A stretch of 64,000 nucleotides of DNA. Source: an uncultured Clostridia bacterium (GTDB lineage Bacteria > Bacillota_A > Clostridia > TANB77 > CAG-508). Both the position numbers and the translations under genes were made by a program. Numbering within the stretch: position 1 is the first letter of the stretch; every line of letters starts with the position of its first letter. The stretch covers positions 43,354 through 107,353 of the forward strand of contig CALYAC010000008.1 of NCBI GenBank assembly GCA_944393405.1, read 5' to 3'. The notes beneath the pieces were generated by a model. It ran no database searches and was not told where the DNA came from. It was given only the letters and a program-made list of their open reading frames with translations. Shown in pieces: positions 26,813 through 36,126 of this stretch.

Positions 26813-27673
26813 TTATTTCTTTTCCCCCTTTATATAAAATAGCATTATATCTTCTATTGATGCTTTATCGATTGTTTCAATTTGATATTTATTTTTGAAT
26901 CTTACTCTATCTTCTACTAATAATTCATATTGATATTTTTCTTTTTTATAATTTATATAATCTTCCTCTTTTATCATTTCAAATTCTTCTTTTTTACATT
27001 TTACAATACTATAGTTTTCTAATAATTCTTCTGTAGGTAAATTAAATATTATTTTTCCTTCATTAATAAATACAATGTAATCTGAAATATGTTCTAGATC
27101 TGATGTTATATGTGTAGATAAAAGTATAGATCTTTCTTCATCTTCTGCAATAAATTCTCTAAAAAGATCTAATATTTCATTTCTCACTACTGGATCTAAT
27201 CCGCTTGTTGGTTCATCTAATACTAATATTTTAGGATTATGCGATATAGCTGTTATTATTTTTAATTTCATCTTCATTCCTGTAGAAAATTCACTTATTA
27301 GTTTATTTTTAGGTAATTTAAATTTTTCTGCATAATTAAAAAATTTCTTACTGTCCCAATTTTTATAAAATTCTTTCATTATTGAATCTGTCTTTTTTAT
27401 ATTAATATAGTTTGATAGAAAACTATCATCTAATACGACGCCTATCTCTTGTTTTACATCTTGTTCATACTTTTTATTATCTTTTCCTAATATAAGAATT
27501 TCTCCATTTGAATTAACAATATTAAGTATTGTCTTTATTGTTGTAGTTTTTCCTGCTCCATTTTCGCCAATTAATCCTACTACACATCCTTTTGGAACAT
27601 TAAAACTAATATTATCTAATTTAAAATCTTTATATTCTTTTGAAACATTTTTTAAAGAAATATTATCTTCCAT
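26813..27673 (-). CDS. ABC transporter ATP-binding protein (YtrB-like)
   Basis: 286 aa. Walker A GENGAGKT near residue 36, signature EFSTGMKMK (variant) near 127, Walker B ILVLDEPTSGLDP near 146, H-loop STHITSDLEHI. The 70-residue C-terminal extension after the ATPase core is typical of YtrB/EcsA-like exporters. It starts 3 bp after the GntR-type repressor gene and precedes the permease. Confidence 0.92.
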   Translation of the reverse strand: MEDNISLKNVSKEYKDFKLDNISFNVPKGCVVGLIGENGAGKTTTIKTILNIVNSNGEILILGKDNKKYEQDVKQEIGVVLDDSFLSNYINIKKTDSIMKEFYKNWDSKKFFNYAEKFKLPKNKLISEFSTGMKMKLKIITAISHNPKILVLDEPTSGLDPVVRNEILDLFREFIAEDEERSILLSTHITSDLEHISDYIVFINEGKIIFNLPTEELLENYSIVKCKKEEFEMIKEEDYINYKKEKYQYELLVEDRVRFKNKYQIETIDKASIEDIMLFYIKGEKK

Positions 27674-27676
27674 AAA

Positions 27677-28054
27677 TTACACCTCTCCTTTTAAGATTAA
27701 TTTAAATAATTCTATAATTTCATCTTCAGATATATTAAACATTTTAGAAATATCTGATATCTTCTCTATGTATTTTTCTATTTCTTTTATTTTTTCTTCT
27801 CTTATTAGTTCCATATTTTTCGGAGATACAAAACTTCCTTTTCCTTGTATTGTTTTAATATATCCTTCTTGTTCTAGTTCGTCATATGCTTTTTTTACTG
27901 TTAAAAAACTAATTTTTAAATCATTTGCCATACTTCTTACAGAAGGTAATATTTCTTCTTCTTTTAGTTCACCAATTAATATTGCATCTTTAATAGATTG
28001 TTTGATTTGTTCATATATCGGTGTACTACTACTATTACTTATAATTATATTCAT
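27677..28054 (-). CDS. GntR-family repressor, YtrA type
   Basis: 125 aa from the ATG at 28054, with AAAGGTGATG directly upstream; an earlier in-frame start would precede the predicted transcription start. The winged-helix domain is complete: PIYEQIKQSIKDAILIGELKEEEILPSVRSMANDLKISFLTVKKAYDELEQEGYIKTIQGKGSFV. The short C-terminal tail with no ligand domain is the YtrA subfamily. It is the first gene of a repressor-ATPase-permease operon with repeated operator half-sites at its promoter, so autoregulation is very likely. Confidence 0.92.
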   Translation of the reverse strand: MNIIISNSSSTPIYEQIKQSIKDAILIGELKEEEILPSVRSMANDLKISFLTVKKAYDELEQEGYIKTIQGKGSFVSPKNMELIREEKIKEIEKYIEKISDISKMFNISEDEIIELFKLILKGEV

Positions 28055-28073
28055 TTCATCACCTTTTTCTTTT

Positions 28074-28114
28074 ACTGTTATATTTAGTATATAACAGTGT
28101 ATAACAGTTGTCAA
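28074..28114 (-). promoter_or_regulatory. Promoter and operator of the ytrA-type operon
   Basis: On the minus strand TTGACA (28109-28114), 17-bp spacer and TATACT (28086-28091). Three copies of a 9-bp half-site cover it: TATAACAGT (plus strand) at 28090-28098 and 28100-28108 as direct repeats, and its inverted copy ACTGTTATA at 28074-28082. The inner pair is a perfect dyad with a 7-bp spacer over the -10. Confidence 0.75.
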
Positions 28115-28133
28115 TATATTTCTATAAAAAACA

Positions 28134-28181
28134 AAAAAATTAACACTAAAAAATAAAAATTAAAATTTTAGTGTTAATTTT
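28134..28181 (-). terminator. Terminator after dps
   Basis: A perfect 16-bp inverted repeat (28136-28151 with 28166-28181) with A/T tracts, 24 bp past the dps stop codon and just upstream of the ytrA-type promoter. Confidence 0.85.
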
Positions 28182-28205
28182 TTATTAATTTAAAATATAA
28201 TTTAC

Positions 28206-28655
28206 TTATTTACTTTCTTCTGCTCTCATTAATAATTGTCTTATCATCCATATTATTTTTTCATATTTTAAAATATATTCATCCATTAGTGCAGATGTAG
28301 AATATTTATTTTGATTATCTGCATCTTCTTTTATTTTTATAGCATTTTCCTTTAAGATATTATAGTCTTTTAGGATTGTTTCAAATATATGCTTAGAACA
28401 TTTCTTTTCATTATTTGCTTCTTGAATCTGAGTTATGTCTAAATAATCTTTCATTGTTCCAAGTGGCATTTCTCCAATTGATAATATATGTTCTGCAATT
28501 TCATCTATTTCAGTATTAATTTCATCATATAATTCTTCTAGTTTAGTATGGACATTAAAAAAATCATCTCCAATAATATTCCAATGATAATTCTGAACTT
28601 TTCTATAAAATACATTTAAATTAGCTAAAAATAAATTTAGATCTTCTTTAATCAT
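28206..28655 (-). CDS. dps: Dps/ferritin-like protein
   Basis: 149 aa four-helix bundle. The ferroxidase signature of Dps is present: FYRKVQNYHWNIIGDDFFNVHTKLEELYDEINTEIDEIAEHILSIGEMPLGTM, with H and D/E ligands at the dimer interface. Dps proteins oxidise and store iron using peroxide and protect DNA. The N-terminus is short and not basic, so DNA binding is not evident. Single-gene unit. Confidence 0.92.
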   Translation of the reverse strand: MIKEDLNLFLANLNVFYRKVQNYHWNIIGDDFFNVHTKLEELYDEINTEIDEIAEHILSIGEMPLGTMKDYLDITQIQEANNEKKCSKHIFETILKDYNILKENAIKIKEDADNQNKYSTSALMDEYILKYEKIIWMIRQLLMRAEESK

Positions 28656-28732
28656 ATATATACCTTCTTTCTTCTTATATACATAGATTATGACCTAAAT
28701 TTATTTTATTTATACATATAAATTTTATTATC

Positions 28733-29449
28733 TTATTCTTTCATTGCTTTTACTGCTTCTTCTGCTGTTTTATCCTTATCTACTTTGTTTACTATAAATA
28801 TTATAATTGCAACTAATACAAATGTTATTCCATAAATTAATAAACTAAATTTCCAGTCTCCTTTTACTAAACTACTACCAGCTAAAGTTGATGATATAAC
28901 TGATGGAAATCTTGCAAATGTCGAAATTAAAATAAACCTTATTGGATTTATTGGCAAAAGTCCAGCTATATATACTAATAAATCCTTTGGTGTACCTGGT
29001 ATTACAAATAATAATATCATTATATATTCAATTTTCTTTGGATTTCTAAATAATTTACTATTTTCAATTTTCTTTATTCTTTCTTCACTACAAAAATTAT
29101 ATACAAATCTTCTTCCATATTTTCTAACTATAAATACCACTAATGTTGAGATAATAGCTGCTGAAATAGTTATAAATAAAAATCCTCCTATCCCACCATA
29201 GCACATACCTGCTAAAAATTCTATTGGTTCTCCTGGTAATATTATTAGAAATATTTGTGCAAATTGAAGTCCAAATAAAGCAAGATACCCCAAAAATCCC
29301 ATATTGGCAACATGTTCTTTAAAATTTAGTTGTCCATCCTTTGTACTTAAGTTTTTTATTACCGGAAATAAATAAACTATTAATCCTATTATTATAGCAA
29401 TAACTATTATCATTAATATATATTTAAATGCTTTTGTTTTCTTACTCAT
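28733..29449 (-). CDS. TVP38/TMEM64-family membrane protein
   Basis: 238 aa from the ATG at 29449, nine bases after AAGGA; an earlier in-frame start has no ribosome site. About six hydrophobic segments; the family core is MGFLGYLALFGLQFAQIFLIILPGEPIEFLAGMCYG and the second is VIPGTPKDLLVYIAGLLPI. These DedA-like scaffolds are linked to lipid transport across membranes in bacteria. No partner gene suggests a specific lipid here. Confidence 0.88.
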   Translation of the reverse strand: MSKKTKAFKYILMIIVIAIIIGLIVYLFPVIKNLSTKDGQLNFKEHVANMGFLGYLALFGLQFAQIFLIILPGEPIEFLAGMCYGGIGGFLFITISAAIISTLVVFIVRKYGRRFVYNFCSEERIKKIENSKLFRNPKKIEYIMILLFVIPGTPKDLLVYIAGLLPINPIRFILISTFARFPSVISSTLAGSSLVKGDWKFSLLIYGITFVLVAIIIFIVNKVDKDKTAEEAVKAMKE

Positions 29450-29585
29450 CTTTATATCCTTTTTTATATCATTATTATCACTAATCAATTTTCTTTTATA
29501 GTATATATTAATTGTAATTATTTGTCTATATTCTAATAATAAAAGGATAAACATTAATAAATTATTAATATTTATCCTCTATTTT

Positions 29586-29915
29586 TTATGCTATTTTATC
29601 TCCATTTTTAACCTTTTCATCCGGTTTTAATAGAACAATTCCTTGTTTAGATTCTGTTCCTAAAACCAAAACTTCACTAATTACATTTGCAACTTGTCTT
29701 GGTGGAAAATTAATAACACATATAACTTGTTTATTTATTAAATCTTCTAGTTTATATAATTTAGTAATTTGAGCAGAAGATGTCTTAATTCCAATCTCTG
29801 TTCCAAAATCTATTTTTAATTTATATGCCGGAACTTTTGCTTTTTTATTTACTTCCGCTTCTACAATTGTTCCAACTCTAATATCTAATTTTATAAAATC
29901 ATTAATAGTTGCCAT
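29586..29915 (-). CDS. csaA: CsaA-like tRNA-binding-domain protein
   Basis: 109 aa, a single OB-fold tRNA-binding domain: DFIKLDIRVGTIVEAEVNKKAKVPAYKLKIDFG, ITKLYKLEDLINKQVICVINFPPRQVANVISEVLVLG and VLLKPDEKVKNGDKI. CsaA is a homodimeric chaperone-like protein that also binds tRNA. It starts one base after the stop of the upstream Lys/Glu-rich gene. Confidence 0.92.
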   Translation of the reverse strand: MATINDFIKLDIRVGTIVEAEVNKKAKVPAYKLKIDFGTEIGIKTSSAQITKLYKLEDLINKQVICVINFPPRQVANVISEVLVLGTESKQGIVLLKPDEKVKNGDKIA

Positions 29916-29916
29916 A

Positions 29917-30918
29917 TTAATCCTCTTTTTCTACTTTATATGTCCTTAAATCTGGTACATCTATATTTTTTACATTATTTGTTTGTACGTTATCATATTC
30001 TACTGTAGAATTTAAATATTCTCTTTTTACAACTAATCCTGTTTCTTTATCTATCCATGTTTTCTTAGAATAGTTCATCATATTAGGTCCAAATATTTGC
30101 ATTATTACATAACATTCCTTAGAATTACATTCTTCTGTATAAATTATACTTGTTAATCCTAAAAAAGCTCTAGATTCTTGATAATTTATATCATCATCTA
30201 ATGGTAAACTTGTTTTCATTATTGTGTCAGTAGTATATATAGATGCTGTTTTTTCTTCTGGATACCATGTTGTAACTTGATTTTCTTCAAGATCTGTAAT
30301 TGTATTAACTTTTTGATTTTTGTCTTCGAAGTCAACTCTTTCTACATTATCTTTTTTATAATATTTAATTTTTGAAACTTCTTCTCCATTTTCTTTCTTT
30401 ATAGCTTCATATGAATAATTAGAAGTACTACCTATTTCACACATTTGATTATATATATTATTTAATATAATAAAGTTTCTTGAGAAGAATACACAATATG
30501 CACCTATAAGAATTATGATAATAGTTAAAATAAATTTTAGTAACCTATGTTTATTTTTCTTTTCAGGTTTTATTTCTACTTTTCTAAATGTCAAATCATC
30601 TTTTTTTACTTCTTCGTCCACATTATTTTTTATATTCTTTTCTTGTTTTTTCTTTTCTTCTTTATTATCACTTTTTGTTTTATTAGCTTTTTTATCTTTT
30701 TTGTTTTCCTTTTTATTTTCTTTTTGATTTACTTTTTCTTTAGAGTTTGCTTTTTTTTCTTTTTTGTCATTTTTATTATTCTTTTTTGACTCTTTTTTTA
30801 CTTCTTTCTTTTCTTCAGCTTTAACTTTATTTTCTTTCTTTATTTCTTTTTTTGGGTCTTTATTTTTTATTTCTGTCTCTTTTTTTACTTCTTCTTTCAT
30901 TTCTTTTTCATCAGACAT
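29917..30918 (-). CDS. Lys/Glu-rich bitopic membrane protein with extracellular domain
   Basis: 333 aa in three parts. Residues 1-120 are an extremely Lys/Glu/Asn-rich, disordered or coiled-coil segment facing the cytoplasm. One membrane helix is at about 128-148 (FILTIIIILIGAYCVFF). The external domain of about 180 residues has beta-strand features (SNYSYEAIKKENGEEVSKIKYYKKDNVERVDF, KTWIDKETGLVVKREYL) reminiscent of LolA-like lipid- or lipoprotein-binding folds. Two cysteines (ECNSKEC) may form a disulphide. The function is not known to me. The unusual feature is the long basic/acidic tail before the helix. Confidence 0.75.
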   Translation of the reverse strand: MSDEKEMKEEVKKETEIKNKDPKKEIKKENKVKAEEKKEVKKESKKNNKNDKKEKKANSKEKVNQKENKKENKKDKKANKTKSDNKEEKKKQEKNIKNNVDEEVKKDDLTFRKVEIKPEKKNKHRLLKFILTIIIILIGAYCVFFSRNFIILNNIYNQMCEIGSTSNYSYEAIKKENGEEVSKIKYYKKDNVERVDFEDKNQKVNTITDLEENQVTTWYPEEKTASIYTTDTIMKTSLPLDDDINYQESRAFLGLTSIIYTEECNSKECYVIMQIFGPNMMNYSKKTWIDKETGLVVKREYLNSTVEYDNVQTNNVKNIDVPDLRTYKVEKED

Positions 30919-31015
30919 ATATTTTCCCCCTTTATTATTGCGTTTATTTGTACTTTTTTATAATTAATATATTTATTTGGATTATATCATAAAATATTTT
31001 TTTGTAAACATATAA

Positions 31016-32236
31016 TTATACATCTTTTAACTTTATGATATCTTCTGAATGCAATTTTCCAGCTCTAGTCACACTTGTATATCCATATTTATCTTTTAAT
31101 TTGTCTACAACTTCATCTAATTTTTCTTGTTTTTTTTCTGTATCTCCTGTAAATAAAGATAATTGTACTTCATCCTTATCAATTAGGTTATCTACTCTAA
31201 CTCCTACTAATCTAATAAATGTACCTTTTTTATACATTTCATTTAATAGTTCTTTTGCTACTCTATATATTTCCTTTGTATTTGAAGTAGCATATAGTAG
31301 CTTTTTTTGATGAGAAGAATCTTTAAAGTCTTTAGTTCTTAGTTGAACATTTACAACATTTGCATACATTTTATATTTTCTTAATCTATATGTAACTTGT
31401 TCAGTAAGTGTTAATAATACTTCTTCTAGTTTTTCTTTGCTACTTATATCAACAGGTAATGTTACTGAATTACCTATTCCTTTTGGTTTTTCTTCTAAGT
31501 AATTTACTTCAGAATTATCTATACCATTAGAATATTCCCACATCATTAAGCCATGCTTACCAAATTTTTTTATCATTAATTCTCTATTTTGTCTAGCTAA
31601 ATCTCCTATTGTTTTTATTCTCATATTATATAATTTTGGTAATGTTTTCTTTCCTAGCATAAATAATTCAGATACTGGAAGTGTCCACATTTTATCTGGA
31701 ATTTCTTCTTCAAACAATGTATGAACTCTATCTGGTTTGGTAAAGTCAGATGCCATCTTAGCTAGTAGTTTATTATGAGCAACTCCTACATTTACAGTAA
31801 ATCCCAGTTCCTTTTTTACTCTATCTTTTATTTCATATGCTTTATTTACTAAAGTATCATTTCCTAAATATTCTGTCATATCTAAAAAACACTCATCTAT
31901 ACTAAATCTTTCTATTTTATTAGTGTATTCTGACAAAATCTTAAATAAGTCATTTGAATGTTTTCTATAGCTTTTATATTCTCCTTTAAAAACTTGTAAA
32001 TTAGGGCATTTTAATCGTGCTTGATATAATGTTTCTCCTGTACATACACCTTTTCTCTTTGCTTTCATACTTTTAGCAAGTACAATTCCTGATCTTTTAG
32101 TTTCATCCCCTCCTATAACAGCTTCAATATTCCTAATATCAAGTTTTTCTCCATTTTCTAATCTATCTATTGCTGTCCAACTTAAAAATGCATTATTAAC
32201 ATCTATATGTAATATTTGTCTTTGTTTATCTTCCAT
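31016..32236 (-). CDS. dinB: DNA polymerase IV (Y family)
   Basis: 406 aa from the ATG at 32236. The promoter's -10 lies at 32252-32257, so an in-frame codon at 32263 is upstream of the transcript and cannot be the start. Catalytic residues are D12 (HIDVNNAFLSW) and D114/E115 (FSIDECFLD). The HhH segment (LGKKTLPKLYNMRIKTIGDL) and little finger follow. It is the second Y-family polymerase here. The C-terminus carries a clamp-binding-like VQLSLFTG. Control by an SOS-like operator is indicated. Confidence 0.92.
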   Translation of the reverse strand: MEDKQRQILHIDVNNAFLSWTAIDRLENGEKLDIRNIEAVIGGDETKRSGIVLAKSMKAKRKGVCTGETLYQARLKCPNLQVFKGEYKSYRKHSNDLFKILSEYTNKIERFSIDECFLDMTEYLGNDTLVNKAYEIKDRVKKELGFTVNVGVAHNKLLAKMASDFTKPDRVHTLFEEEIPDKMWTLPVSELFMLGKKTLPKLYNMRIKTIGDLARQNRELMIKKFGKHGLMMWEYSNGIDNSEVNYLEEKPKGIGNSVTLPVDISSKEKLEEVLLTLTEQVTYRLRKYKMYANVVNVQLRTKDFKDSSHQKKLLYATSNTKEIYRVAKELLNEMYKKGTFIRLVGVRVDNLIDKDEVQLSLFTGDTEKKQEKLDEVVDKLKDKYGYTSVTRAGKLHSEDIIKLKDV

Positions 32237-32251
32237 ATTACCACCAGCCTC

Positions 32252-32280
32252 ATTATAAAACATAAGTTTGTGTATGTCAA
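32252..32280 (-). promoter_or_regulatory. dinB promoter with SOS-like operator in the spacer
   Basis: On the minus strand TTGACA (32275-32280), 17-bp spacer and TATAAT (32252-32257). The dyad AAAC-ATAA-GTTT (plus strand, 32258-32269) lies between the two boxes, where bound repressor would block polymerase. Confidence 0.68.
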
Positions 32281-32336
32281 ATAAAAAAAAGCAAATTAGC
32301 TTCTTTACTAATTTACCTTTCTAATATTCTTAAGAT

Positions 32337-32954
32337 TTACAAAACAAGCCCGTCCCCTTTTGTAATTATATTATATTTGCTTGCTATTTCCTTTACTAAA
32401 TTTCCTATTTTAAATATATCATTATTGTTTTCTATTATTTCATCACATTTTTCTTTATAGAACTCATTAGATTCTTGTGCATTAAGTCTTTTCTCTGCAT
32501 TTTCATAGTCAACATTATCTCTTGCCACAATTCTTTCTAGTTGCAACTCTCTTTTTGAAATTATTCCTATTACTTTGTCACATAACTTATCTAATTCACA
32601 TTCGAATAAAAGTGGTGCATCTATTATAACTGTAGTACCTGATTCTTTTTCTTTATTCACTTGTCTTTCTATTTCTTTCCTTATATATTTGAATGTACAA
32701 TTATTTAATTCTTTTCTTTTTTCTGGATTAGTATATATTATTTCTGCTAAACGCTTTCTTCTTAGCTCTCCTTCTTCGTCTACTATATCCTTACCAAATT
32801 TTTCTATAATATCTATAATATAACTAGTACCTTTTCTTGATAGTTTCTTTGCTATTTTATCTGCATTAATTATTTTTACTTTGTAATATTTTTTTAACAT
32901 ATCACAGATTGTACTTTTTCCTGCTCCTGAACTCCCTGTTATTCCTATAACCAT
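32337..32954 (-). CDS. coaE: Dephospho-CoA kinase
   Basis: 205 aa. P-loop GSSGAGKST at residues 7-15, the conserved INADKIAKKL, and the lid region VIGIISKRELQLERIVARDNVDYENAEKRLNAQ are all present. It phosphorylates dephospho-CoA at the 3' ribose hydroxyl, the last step of coenzyme A synthesis. It lies after tmcAL with a 74-bp gap. Confidence 0.95.
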   Translation of the reverse strand: MVIGITGSSGAGKSTICDMLKKYYKVKIINADKIAKKLSRKGTSYIIDIIEKFGKDIVDEEGELRRKRLAEIIYTNPEKRKELNNCTFKYIRKEIERQVNKEKESGTTVIIDAPLLFECELDKLCDKVIGIISKRELQLERIVARDNVDYENAEKRLNAQESNEFYKEKCDEIIENNNDIFKIGNLVKEIASKYNIITKGDGLVL

Positions 32955-33028
32955 ATTTTTCCCTTCTTTTATTTCAATAATCTTTTACTTTTGTACTTTA
33001 TATTCTTTTATTACTTTAATTTTATTTT

Positions 33029-34261
33029 TTATAATATTTCTATTTTATTTGTATAATCTAAATTTGAATATGAATCTGAATAATATCCTAAAGTATAAAT
33101 ATTCGTTGCCATAATGTCTGTTTCTAGCATTTCTTTTAAATTTCTATTTGCTACTGTATCTATATATTTTTTTACTGATGTTATTACATTTAGTTTTGGA
33201 TTAAGTTTCATCATTTCAGATATTAATTCTTTTCCTTTATTATTAAATCCTAATACACGTACATATGGTGATATCTTTCTAGATGTATCCATTTGTTTTT
33301 TTGTTATTCCTATCAAACTATATAATAAAATTCTTTGAATTCTTGTTTGAGTAAATCTTTTTGTTTTTACCATATTTATTAAGTCTTTTAGGTTATTACA
33401 AGAATCTGCTGCATTTTTAATTGAATTTTCTAATCCTTCTGATACATCCGGAAGTTTTGCAATTTCTTCTTTAGACATTTTTCTTAAATTATATATTATT
33501 TCTTTTTCAAATCTAGATATATCTATTACATAATGTCCTTTTTTTAATTCATCCCCTAATAATAAATATGAATTTCTAGGCATTACTTTACTTATATCAT
33601 TTAATGATCTTGTCATAAGCATTTTTCTTATTGCAGTTGCACTTGCAAATTCATCAACTATATATTTATCATTATATAATACCTTCTCTCTTTTTATTCC
33701 TATTGGTATTATCTTACTTTTTGTTTTTCTCATTGCTTTTAAATATTCTATTCCTAAAATATTATTTGAACCTGTAAGTACATTTGCATATCTTTTTATA
33801 TCATTTAAATACATCATTAATGCATTTTCTCTTGCTTTAGGAAATGAATTACCTTTACTTAATTCATGTGATAAAATTGTTACATATTCTTTTGGCTCAT
33901 TATATAGTACATTTGCAATATTATTTAATGTGGATATATCATTCGTTTCCATTCCAAAAGATATTGTATCTACAATTCCCAATGAATTTAATATTTTTAT
34001 AGCCCCTTCTGCAAAATTTTCAGCACTTGATATACTATACACAGTTGGTAATTCTATTACTAAATCAACACCATTTAAAAGCGCCATTCTCGCTTTTGTC
34101 CATTTATTTACAATTGATGTATTTCCTCTTTGTACAAAGTTTCCTGATATAACTCCTACAATGTATTGAGCATTAGTTTCTTGTTTTGATCTTGCAATAT
34201 GATAAAGATGTCCATTATGAAATGGATTATATTCTGCTATTATTCCAAGAACTCTGCTCAT
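33029..34261 (-). CDS. tmcAL: tRNA(Met) cytidine acetate ligase
   Basis: 410 aa. The start at 34261 (MSRVLGIIAEYNPFHNGHLYHI) carries the nucleotidyltransferase HNGH motif (HIGH-like), and the family features GNFVQRGNTSIVNKWTKARMALLNGVDLVIELPTVYS are intact. This is YlbM/TmcAL, which activates acetate with ATP to acetylate the wobble cytidine of elongator tRNA-Met. A GTG nine bases earlier is the alternative start but overlaps the ribosome site. The promoter region is shared divergently with rnhA. Confidence 0.93.
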   Translation of the reverse strand: MSRVLGIIAEYNPFHNGHLYHIARSKQETNAQYIVGVISGNFVQRGNTSIVNKWTKARMALLNGVDLVIELPTVYSISSAENFAEGAIKILNSLGIVDTISFGMETNDISTLNNIANVLYNEPKEYVTILSHELSKGNSFPKARENALMMYLNDIKRYANVLTGSNNILGIEYLKAMRKTKSKIIPIGIKREKVLYNDKYIVDEFASATAIRKMLMTRSLNDISKVMPRNSYLLLGDELKKGHYVIDISRFEKEIIYNLRKMSKEEIAKLPDVSEGLENSIKNAADSCNNLKDLINMVKTKRFTQTRIQRILLYSLIGITKKQMDTSRKISPYVRVLGFNNKGKELISEMMKLNPKLNVITSVKKYIDTVANRNLKEMLETDIMATNIYTLGYYSDSYSNLDYTNKIEIL

Positions 34262-34364
34262 AAATTTCACTTCCTTATCTTGTACAAAATTTCATTTATT
34301 GATATAATATCATAAAATATTAAATTTTACAATGAAATGATTAAATATATTATTGGAGGAACTT

Positions 34365-34799
34365 ATGGAAGATGTAACAATATATACTGATGGTGCTTGT
34401 TCAGGTAATCCTGGTCCTGGTGGTTGGGGAGCAATTCTTATGTATAAAGATTACAAGAAAGAAATATCTGGTGGTAAAAAAGATACAACTAACAATGTTA
34501 TGGAACTTACAGCAGTTATAGAAGCTTTAAAGCTACTAAAATTTCCTTGTAATGTTAAATTATATAGTGATAGTGCATATGTTGTAAATGCATTTATTCA
34601 AAAATGGGTTATTAATTGGCAAAAAAATAATTGGAAAACATCAGATAAAAAAGATGTAAAAAATAAAGAGTTATGGCAAGAATTAATTGAGCTTACTAAT
34701 ATTCATCATATTGAATTTATAAAAGTTAAAGGCCATAGTGATAATGAATATAATAATCGTTGTGATGAAATGGCTAGAAATGCAATAATGTCGCTTTAA
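34365..34799 (+). CDS. rnhA: Ribonuclease HI
   Basis: 144 aa from the ATG at 34365, directly after GGAGGAACTT; a TTG twelve bases earlier overlaps the ribosome site. Catalytic residues are D9 ([17 protein letters not shown]), E47 (NNVMELTAV), D69 (LYSDSAYVV) and the final D in NRCDEMARN. It removes RNA from RNA-DNA hybrids. The stop codon overlaps that of the convergent dapL gene within a shared hairpin. Confidence 0.95.
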   Translation: MEDVTIYTDGACSGNPGPGGWGAILMYKDYKKEISGGKKDTTNNVMELTAVIEALKLLKFPCNVKLYSDSAYVVNAFIQKWVINWQKNNWKTSDKKDVKNKELWQELIELTNIHHIEFIKVKGHSDNEYNNRCDEMARNAIMSL

Positions 34800-34813
34800 A
34801 AAGCGGCATTATT
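34784..34813. terminator. Shared terminator built from both convergent stop codons
   Basis: The inverted repeat 34784-34795 with 34802-34813 (AATAATGtCGCT-type arms) flanks a short loop in which the rnhA TAA (34797-34799) and the dapL stop (34796-34798) overlap. A/T tracts on both sides would end transcripts from either direction. Confidence 0.8.
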
Positions 34814-36040
34814 TTTTAATCTTTCTATTGCTTCTATAGTTTTAAATTTATTACCAAATGCTGTTAATCTAAAAAATCCTTCTCCATTTGTTCCAAATCC
34901 TATTCCAGGAGTTCCAACTATATTATACCTATTTAATAACAAATCAAAAAAGTCCCATGATTTCATATTGTTTGGAGTTTTTAACCATATATATGGTGAG
35001 TTAATTCCTCCATATGTCTTTATTCCTATTTGCTCCAATCCATTTTTTATAATTTTAGCATTTTCCATGTAATACATAATATTTTCCTTTATTTTTTCTT
35101 TTCCTTCTTTAGAATATGTACTTTTAGCTCCTCTTTGGGTAATATATGATATACCATTAAATTTAGTTGATTGTCTCCTATTCCATAATTTATTTAAACT
35201 AATCTTTCGATTATCTGTAATTACTTCTATATCTTTTGGAATTATTGTATATGCACATCTTATTCCTGTAAATCCAGCTGTTTTTGAAAAACTCTTAAAT
35301 TCAATTGCTACATCCTTTGCTCCTTCAATTTCATATATGCTATGAGGAATATCTTTTTTTGTTATAAAGGCTTCATATGCAGCATCAAATAATATTATGC
35401 TTTTATATTTTTTAGCAAATTTAACCCATTTTTCTAATACTTCTTTATTTAATGCTGTTCCTGTTGGATTATTCGGTGAACATATATATATTAAATCTGG
35501 TATTGTATTATTTTCCTCTAACTCATCTGGAATAGGACTAAAATTATTTTCTTCTGTTAAATTAATATATATTATATTTTCATATTTATTCTGCTCTTTA
35601 ATATATTCTCCACTGGTTCCGTATATTATATTACTGTCTAAATATACAGGATATACCGGATTTGGTATTCCTATTTTTATGTTTTTATCAAATAATTCTA
35701 TAATATTTCCAGTATCACATTTAGCACCATCAGATATAAATATTTCATCAATATCAATATTTAAATCGCTATACTCATTTTCTAAAATTGCTTTTCTTAA
35801 AAATTCATATCCTTGTTCTGGTCCATATCCTTTAAAAGTATTTTCATATTTTAACTCTTCTATAGCTTTCTTCATTTCTTCTGCTACATAGTTAGGAATT
35901 GGTCTTGTTACATCACCAATTCCTAGCTTAATTATATTAGCTTTTGGATTTTCTTTTAAATAATTTGCTACCTTTTTATTTATATCTGAAAATAGATAAT
36001 TGTCTTGTAGTTTTAAAAAGTTTTTATTTATTTTTATCAC
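34796..36040 (-). CDS. dapL: LL-diaminopimelate aminotransferase
   Basis: 414 aa, fold-type I PLP enzyme. The PLP lysine is in [18 protein letters not shown], and typical DapL stretches are [48 protein letters not shown] and [20 protein letters not shown]. It converts tetrahydrodipicolinate directly to LL-diaminopimelate, the one-step route found in some clostridia. The start is a GTG at 36040 after GGAGGG. It follows dapF in the same direction, together completing meso-DAP synthesis for peptidoglycan and lysine. Confidence 0.95.
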   Translation of the reverse strand: MIKINKNFLKLQDNYLFSDINKKVANYLKENPKANIIKLGIGDVTRPIPNYVAEEMKKAIEELKYENTFKGYGPEQGYEFLRKAILENEYSDLNIDIDEIFISDGAKCDTGNIIELFDKNIKIGIPNPVYPVYLDSNIIYGTSGEYIKEQNKYENIIYINLTEENNFSPIPDELEENNTIPDLIYICSPNNPTGTALNKEVLEKWVKFAKKYKSIILFDAAYEAFITKKDIPHSIYEIEGAKDVAIEFKSFSKTAGFTGIRCAYTIIPKDIEVITDNRKISLNKLWNRRQSTKFNGISYITQRGAKSTYSKEGKEKIKENIMYYMENAKIIKNGLEQIGIKTYGGINSPYIWLKTPNNMKSWDFFDLLLNRYNIVGTPGIGFGTNGEGFFRLTAFGNKFKTIEAIERLKNNAAF

Positions 36041-36126
36041 AAAATCCCTCCTTTATATATAATCTTTATTCTATATATAGAGGAATTATTCAAAGATTTG
36101 TTTAAATTTATTTTGATTTATCTAGT

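Noticed and set aside
30515..30967. Three plus-strand frames rich in Phe and Ser
   Set aside because: They are antisense to the Lys/Glu-rich segment (AAA/GAA codons give TTT/TTC) and carry no start signals.
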